A DNA stretch of 33,145 nt from Vallitaleaceae bacterium (lineage in GTDB: Bacteria > Bacillota > Clostridia > Lachnospirales > Vallitaleaceae), in the NCBI GenBank assembly GCA_029935405.1, contig JAOZKH010000019.1:1-33145 (forward strand), written 5' to 3'. Every line of letters starts with the position of its first letter. Position 1 is the first letter of the stretch. Under the pieces are notes generated by a model. The model worked only from the letters and a program-made list of their open reading frames with translations. It did not search any database and had not been told where the DNA came from. Shown here in pieces: positions 28,423-33,145 of the stretch. The position numbers and the translations under genes are program-made.

Positions 28423-28431
28423 ATTATATCA
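28423..28431 (-). promoter_or_regulatory. Extended -10 promoter of the SLH cluster
   Basis: TGATATAAT on the minus strand is a perfect extended -10 element. No good -35 lies 17 bases upstream (CCGAAA), which is usual for extended -10 promoters. Confidence 0.5.
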
Positions 28432-28526
28432 TATATATCATATTATTTCGGCATTTTACTGTGTAATACCAAGCACTTTTTAGTATTATTTTTAGATGTA
28501 ATCATAGCTTTTTAAGCAAAAAAGTG

Positions 28527-28541
28527 TATAATGTACATTAT
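28527..28541. promoter_or_regulatory. -10 box overlapping a 14-base palindrome before the DUF1934 gene
   Basis: TATAAT (28527-28532) overlaps the perfect palindrome ATAATGTACATTAT (28528-28541). No strong -35 is present. The palindrome may bind a regulator, but it is AT-rich and could be chance. Confidence 0.35.
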
Positions 28542-28567
28542 GCTAATCATTCTTTGCGAGGTGAATA

Positions 28568-28996
28568 ATGAAAGATAATGTAAGAATTACCGTCATCGGT
28601 ATTCAATCTGAAATGATTGATGATGAAAAAATAGAACTTCAAACAACAGGAAAATGGTTTACAAAAACAGGCAAGGAATATATTGTTTATACTAATCAAG
28701 ATTTAGTTGAATCAAAGGACACTAGAACAAGGGTCACTTTTGACAACAATTCTGTCTCAGTAATCAGAAGTGGTGCAGTTAATACACATCTTGTTTTCGA
28801 ACTTGGAATTTCTCATGTTATTCCTTATGAAACCCCCTTTGGAATCCTTGATATGATTTCACATACCAAATCTATTAACACTAAAATAACAAATCAATCA
28901 ATCGAACTAAAAGTTATTTATGAACTGAACATCAATAATTCTGATATGGGCGAAAATATATTTCATATAATTGCTCATCGTCTAAGTGAAACTTAA
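28568..28996 (+). CDS. DUF1934 family protein (YwiB-like)
   Basis: A 142-residue cytoplasmic beta-barrel protein of the DUF1934 family, whose members have a calycin-like fold. Matching features are VRITVIGIQSEMIDDEKIELQTTGKWFTKTGKEYIVY at the start, VSVIRSGAVNTHLVFELG in the middle and TPFGILDMISHTKSI near 96-110. No function is established for the family. It reads away from the SLH cluster and toward a chemotaxis receptor gene 77 bases downstream. No terminator lies between those two genes. Confidence 0.85.
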   Translation: MKDNVRITVIGIQSEMIDDEKIELQTTGKWFTKTGKEYIVYTNQDLVESKDTRTRVTFDNNSVSVIRSGAVNTHLVFELGISHVIPYETPFGILDMISHTKSINTKITNQSIELKVIYELNINNSDMGENIFHIIAHRLSET

Positions 28997-29073
28997 TTAT
29001 CTCTGTAATTGGATTAATAATTATAATTAATTGTAAATCTTATTTCTAATTGCACTCAGAAAGGACTCCCACA

Positions 29074-31167
29074 ATGAATAAACTTATTAAGAAAAATGAG
29101 AAGGTTAAAGACAAAACTGTCAAACATGAGAAAGTATCTATTAAATTAAAACTTATTCTATCCCATATAGTAATTGGTATTGTACCAATGCTGATTGTTG
29201 TTATACTAATACTTAATAATGCTGAAGCTGGTATAATCGAAGAAGTTGAAGTAACGACACTTAATCTTGCCAACAAAACATCAATTAACCTTAATATGCT
29301 GACAGATGCCATTGTTTCCACTGGAAAATCAGTTTCTGTTGATAATAAAGCCCTTAATGTTGTAGCTAAAAGCAAAGATGACTACGAGAATCAATTTCAG
29401 TTTGTTAGTGAGCGTATGGATATAATTGATCCGTTATTTAGGAATATTCAGTTAACAAATCGTGCAGTTAAAACTATAGTTTTCATAAAAGAAAACGAAA
29501 TAATATCTTCAAATAAAGTAACGTATCTAGATAGCGATACATTTAGTGATGAGTTTTTTAGTAGACCTTATGTTCAGTCACTTCAAGGTTCCGCTTCTAA
29601 ATGGTTTTATGATGCATTTAATACAGATAGTATCTTTATGATTCGACGAGTAAGAAGTGTCATTGCAGACATTGGTGTTTTGATGTTTGAAATCAACCCC
29701 GAATACTTTACCAACAACTTAGAATTTGATGAACTTGAAGAAGGTATTGATGTTTATATTACTAATGAAAATGGAAATATTATAATGAGTAATATTATAG
29801 AAGAAGATGGAACAGATCTAGCGTTATTTACAGAAATAACTAATAATATTGCAAGTAATGAAATCGACAACGAAGAACCACTGGAAAAAACAGGAGTTTT
29901 TACTTCGCTTAATAATGCTGACGTAGAATCTTTGGTTTCCTATTCTGAACTTGATAATGGATGGTATTATATTCAAGTTCAACCAACACAAATGTTACTT
30001 GGATCTATTGATACCCTTAAAACTATTTCTATTATTTTCTTTATAGTAGCTGCAATTTTCGCAGTTTTTGCAGGTGTATTTATGGCACTTAGTATAACTG
30101 CACCTATTAATTATATTAAAAAATTACTAAAATTATTAGAACAAGGCGATTTAACTGTCAAGTCAAATATAGTTGGTCAATACGAAATCGGCCAATTATC
30201 TAGTAGCTTTAACCAAATGGTTGGAAATATATCTTTATTAATCAAAGATACTAAAAAAACAGCTACTGAAGTATCTTCTGATTCTAATAATCTTAATATG
30301 ATTGCAAAACAATCAGCCTCCGCCTCTAAAGAAATAATGATAGCTATTGAAGCGCTTGCAACAGGTTCAATGGAACAAGCAAAGGATGCCGATAAAACAA
30401 CTACCGTTATTAATGAACTAGCAACTAAGATTAAAGAGACGGAACTTACCTTTAAATCAGTTACTAAGTCAGCAACAAGAACGAGAGAAGTTAGTTCCCA
30501 TGCTACAACAACAATCGAAGAACTAAATAATACAACACAAAATTCAATACAACTATCAAATAATATTAAATCAGACATGAAAGATTTAGTTAAACGATTT
30601 GAAGAAATAATTAGTATTGTAGGAATGATTGATGGTATTAGTTCTCAAACAAACCTACTAGCTCTAAATGCAGCGATTGAAGCAGCAAGAGCAGGTGAAG
30701 CAGGCAAAGGTTTTGCCGTTGTTGCTGATGAAGTACGAAAACTAGCAGAACAATCAAGTGATGCAACAAAGAAAATTTCAACTATTGTTAATGGTATTTA
30801 TGAGGCAACTACTAAGACCGAGAAAATGATTGAAAATAGCGAAGAAGTCTTTGTTGAACAAGAACTTGCTGTAAAAAACACAGATAAAACTTTCAAAACA
30901 ATTGTTGCAGATATGGATACTATCAGTATTGAAATAAATAATGTTTCAAAAGTACTTTCTAGTCTTGACGCTATTCAAAGCGAAGCAATTGATGCAACAG
31001 CATCTATTGCAAGTATTGCCGAAGAATCAGCAGCCGCTGTACAACAAGTTCTTGCAACTGGAGAAGAACAAAGTGCAAATGCAGATAGTTTATCAAACAT
31101 GTCAGAAAACTTAGGTGAAATTATTCAAAATCTTAATGAAAGCATTGAAGGTTTTAGAGTAGAATAA
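29074..31167 (+). CDS. Methyl-accepting chemotaxis protein
   Basis: A transmembrane chemoreceptor that senses outside signals and controls CheA. From the start used here it has 697 residues. Helix 1 is near 26-47 and helix 2 near 318-340, enclosing a ~270-residue extracellular sensor, probably a Cache-type domain ([28 protein letters not shown]). A HAMP domain follows ([23 protein letters not shown]). The signalling tip [43 protein letters not shown] lies near 520-562. The longer frame starts at TTG 29050, but an AAAGGA ribosome binding site inside it points to ATG 29074. The ligand is not predictable. It ends at a strong terminator. Confidence 0.95.
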   Translation: MNKLIKKNEKVKDKTVKHEKVSIKLKLILSHIVIGIVPMLIVVILILNNAEAGIIEEVEVTTLNLANKTSINLNMLTDAIVSTGKSVSVDNKALNVVAKSKDDYENQFQFVSERMDIIDPLFRNIQLTNRAVKTIVFIKENEIISSNKVTYLDSDTFSDEFFSRPYVQSLQGSASKWFYDAFNTDSIFMIRRVRSVIADIGVLMFEINPEYFTNNLEFDELEEGIDVYITNENGNIIMSNIIEEDGTDLALFTEITNNIASNEIDNEEPLEKTGVFTSLNNADVESLVSYSELDNGWYYIQVQPTQMLLGSIDTLKTISIIFFIVAAIFAVFAGVFMALSITAPINYIKKLLKLLEQGDLTVKSNIVGQYEIGQLSSSFNQMVGNISLLIKDTKKTATEVSSDSNNLNMIAKQSASASKEIMIAIEALATGSMEQAKDADKTTTVINELATKIKETELTFKSVTKSATRTREVSSHATTTIEELNNTTQNSIQLSNNIKSDMKDLVKRFEEIISIVGMIDGISSQTNLLALNAAIEAARAGEAGKGFAVVADEVRKLAEQSSDATKKISTIVNGIYEATTKTEKMIENSEEVFVEQELAVKNTDKTFKTIVADMDTISIEINNVSKVLSSLDAIQSEAIDATASIASIAEESAAAVQQVLATGEEQSANADSLSNMSENLGEIIQNLNESIEGFRVE

Positions 31168-31210
31168 ACTTAAATCCATTTATGTAAAATTTTGTTATAA
31201 ATTTACATCT

Positions 31211-31245
31211 AAAAACCCGGGTAATCGATACCCGGGTTTTGTTTG
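31211..31245. terminator. Strong bidirectional intrinsic terminator
   Basis: A perfect 12-base-pair stem (31212-31223 with 31229-31240) has a CCCGGG core and a 5-base loop. TTTT follows on the plus strand and five T residues on the minus strand. It sits between the convergent chemoreceptor and helicase genes and can serve both. Confidence 0.9.
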
Positions 31246-31286
31246 ACTATATTCAATCAGTCAGTATTGAATAGCTGTCAATTTAT

Positions 31287-33005
31287 TTAGCTTTTAGCTA
31301 CTTCTACATTAACTTTACGTCCTTTGATACGTTTATCTTTTAGGCTACTAAGTACTTTATCTACCTGTTTATCCTCAACATCTACAAATGAGAACTTATC
31401 GTACATATCTATAGCTCCTATGCTACGACCATTAACGCCGCATTCACCAGTAATTGCACCTAGTAAATCTTTAACTGTAGCTCTATGGGCTTTTCCCACA
31501 CTTAAGAACAAACGAGTTTGACCTTGCCCACGACGTGATTTTGCTTTATCGTGAACATTCTGCTCATCATTTCGATGTTTTCTATCGTCACGTCCTCGAC
31601 TGTCTCTTGAATCACTTCTTCCACGATTTCTATCACTACGATTAGTACTGTTTCTACCATCTCTACGTTCTCTACTAGAACGGTTGAAATTGTAATCATT
31701 AAGATCTGTATCTTCAATCATTTCATGAAGTGTCAGAGCATCTTTAAGTAATGATGCTGCAAGAAGTTCAACACTATAACCTTTTGCTTCAATTTTATGA
31801 ATAATAGGTTCGTAGTGATCTAGAACATCTTGATTCATTGATTCCATTAAGTTATCAATGAATTTTTCCATTTTGTTTTCGTTAACTTCTTTAATAGAAG
31901 GTACTGGAATCTTCTCAATTCGCTTCTTAATATAGTGTTCTATACTATGAAGTTTTATACGGTCTCTTGCTGAAGCAATTGTTATCGCCGCTCCTGGCTT
32001 GCCAGCACGACCACTTCGTCCAATTCTATGTACATAATACTCTTCTTTTTCAGGAATATCATAGTTAATAATCAAGTCAACATTTTGGATGTCAAGCCCT
32101 CTTGCAGCAACATCCGTTGCCACTAATACACTAATAACACCTTCATTGAACTTGTGCAATACTGACATTCTTAATTCTTGTTTAAGATCGCCGTGAATTT
32201 TATCTGACCAATAATTCTTAGCTTGAAGAGCATCTGTAAGCTCATCAACCATTCTCTTAGTGTTACAAAATACGATACAACGTTCAGGCCCTTTTGCATC
32301 TAGTAATCTGTATAGCGCTTCCTTTTTGTATCTGCCTTTTACTGCACAATACTCTTGTACTACAGTACTAGTTGTTAAGCCTGTAGATTTAATCCTAATA
32401 TTCTTTGGTTCGGTCAAATATTTTTTGGCTAACTCAATAATCAATTTTGGCATTGTAGCTGAAAACATAATTCTTTGTGCGTCTTCACCTAGATTACCCA
32501 TTACTAATTCAATATCTTCTCTAAAGCCCATTTTTAACATTTCATCGGCTTCATCCAAAATTATGGTATGTAAATCGTTAAAACGAATTGTTCTTCGATT
32601 CATATGATCGATTAATCGACCCGGAGTACCTACAATAACCTGTGCACCTCTTTTTAGTGCAGTGAGTTGCTTGTAGATTGGTTCGCCACCGTATACTGCA
32701 ACGGTTTTGATTCCTGACATATATTTCGAGATTTTTCTAAATTCACCAGCTACTTGGACGGATAATTCTCTTGTTGGACAGAGAATAAGCACTTGTGGGT
32801 TTTTATTAGATTGATCTATTTTCTCCAAAATTGGAATGGCAAACGCAGCCGTTTTACCTGTTCCAGTTTGTGATTGACCAATCACATCCACACCTTCGCG
32901 AATATATGCAATACCTTTTTCTTGGATTTCTGTTGGGGTTTCATAGCCCATATCCTTAATCGCTTTCATAATACTACTGTTGCTTACTAATTCTTCAAAT
33001 TTCAT
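31287..33005 (-). CDS. DEAD-box RNA helicase with DbpA-type RNA-binding domain
   Basis: An ATP-dependent RNA helicase of 572 residues, probably acting in ribosome assembly, RNA decay or cold adaptation. Motifs in order: Q motif (YETPTEIQ near 21-28), SQTGTGKT at 45-52, PTRELSVQVA, LDEADEMLKMGF near 150, SAT, then HRIGRSGRAGKPG in the second domain. A basic, Arg/Asp/Ser-rich linker (about 435-495) leads to a DbpA RNA-binding domain (PF03880) with the LFLSVGKAHRATVKDLLGAITGECG opening. In DbpA this domain recognises a hairpin of 23S rRNA; the long RD/RS linker resembles CshA/DeaD types. The ATG has an AGGAAG ribosome binding site and a promoter at 33061-33089. Confidence 0.94.
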   Translation of the reverse strand: MKFEELVSNSSIMKAIKDMGYETPTEIQEKGIAYIREGVDVIGQSQTGTGKTAAFAIPILEKIDQSNKNPQVLILCPTRELSVQVAGEFRKISKYMSGIKTVAVYGGEPIYKQLTALKRGAQVIVGTPGRLIDHMNRRTIRFNDLHTIILDEADEMLKMGFREDIELVMGNLGEDAQRIMFSATMPKLIIELAKKYLTEPKNIRIKSTGLTTSTVVQEYCAVKGRYKKEALYRLLDAKGPERCIVFCNTKRMVDELTDALQAKNYWSDKIHGDLKQELRMSVLHKFNEGVISVLVATDVAARGLDIQNVDLIINYDIPEKEEYYVHRIGRSGRAGKPGAAITIASARDRIKLHSIEHYIKKRIEKIPVPSIKEVNENKMEKFIDNLMESMNQDVLDHYEPIIHKIEAKGYSVELLAASLLKDALTLHEMIEDTDLNDYNFNRSSRERRDGRNSTNRSDRNRGRSDSRDSRGRDDRKHRNDEQNVHDKAKSRRGQGQTRLFLSVGKAHRATVKDLLGAITGECGVNGRSIGAIDMYDKFSFVDVEDKQVDKVLSSLKDKRIKGRKVNVEVAKS

Positions 33006-33060
33006 TCGTTACTTCCTATTCTATAAACTGTTGGGATGTTTCCCTGACTGCAATCGGGTT

Positions 33061-33089
33061 ATTATATCATAGGACGCTATATAGCACAA
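33061..33089 (-). promoter_or_regulatory. Sigma-A-type promoter of the RNA helicase
   Basis: On the minus strand TTGTGC (33084-33089) and TATAAT (33061-33066) are separated by 17 bases, with TG one base before the -10 (extended form). The leader is about 50 bases. Beyond it, 33090-33145 holds only AT-rich sequence with no gene that I can see. Confidence 0.65.
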
Positions 33090-33145
33090 GGAAATAATAA
33101 CGTAATGTTGTATTTAATAATAACTTAATGCAGTACTAATTATAA

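Noticed and set aside
29050-29073. TTG start for the chemoreceptor
   Set aside because: The ribosome binding site lies inside the extension and points to ATG 29074.
30177-30578. 133-codon open frame antisense to the chemoreceptor
   Set aside because: It is a frame shadow of the helical signalling domain, with no ribosome binding site or recognisable protein.

Overview
This is a low-G+C, densely coded chromosomal window with strong AGGAGG-type ribosome binding sites. It comes from a motile, Gram-positive anaerobe of the Clostridia (Bacillota). The evidence is: three S-layer-homology (SLH) proteins; the mbl-flhO-flhP gene order known from Bacillus and Clostridia; a long eukaryote-like (type 2) isoleucyl-tRNA synthetase; DUF1934 and AIM24 proteins; and a CtpA-like protease with a peptidoglycan-binding tail. 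A Lachnospirales-like bacterium would fit, but I cannot name the genus. I see no rRNA, tRNA, CRISPR array, transposase or prophage gene, so most of the window looks like ordinary core genome.

Layout. 1-1299 (minus): an SLH-anchored protein with its own promoter, then the first 18 codons of another exported protein cut by the window edge. 1476-4584 (minus): MBL-fold hydrolase, phosphodiester glycosidase (NAGPA type) and metK, ending in a hairpin. 4605-7942 (minus): mbl, then two flagellar rod genes (flhO/flgF-like and flhP/flgG-like) and a FlgJ-type rod-binding gene, closed by a clear terminator. 7948-14461 (minus): ileS (GTG start, no T-box), an AIM24 protein and glycogen phosphorylase. 14619-15838 (minus): an MFS transporter whose first membrane helix lies in another frame, broken at a (TA)6 run. 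15921-20388 (plus): pncB, then malQ and plsC overlapping by 4 bases, then a small membrane protein. 20411-20554: a 144-base foldback element of unknown family in the convergent gap before pyrG. 20579-28389 (minus): pyrG with its own promoter, and upstream an S-layer-type cluster (1009-aa SLH protein, 524-aa SLH protein, S41 protease). 28568-31240 (plus): a DUF1934 protein and a methyl-accepting chemotaxis protein, ending in a strong bidirectional terminator. 31287-33089 (minus): a DEAD-box RNA helicase with a DbpA-type RNA-binding tail and its promoter.

How it fits together. Two enzymes of alpha-glucan use (glycogen phosphorylase and 4-alpha-glucanotransferase) lie in the window under separate control. 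Envelope functions dominate the rest: S-layer proteins, an exported protease, a cell-shape actin, an acyltransferase and flagellar rod parts. Several gene starts are corrected here because a good Shine-Dalgarno sequence sits inside the longest open frame. The parts most worth following up are the foldback element next to pyrG, the TA-repeat frameshift in the transporter, and the inverted repeat over the malQ promoter.
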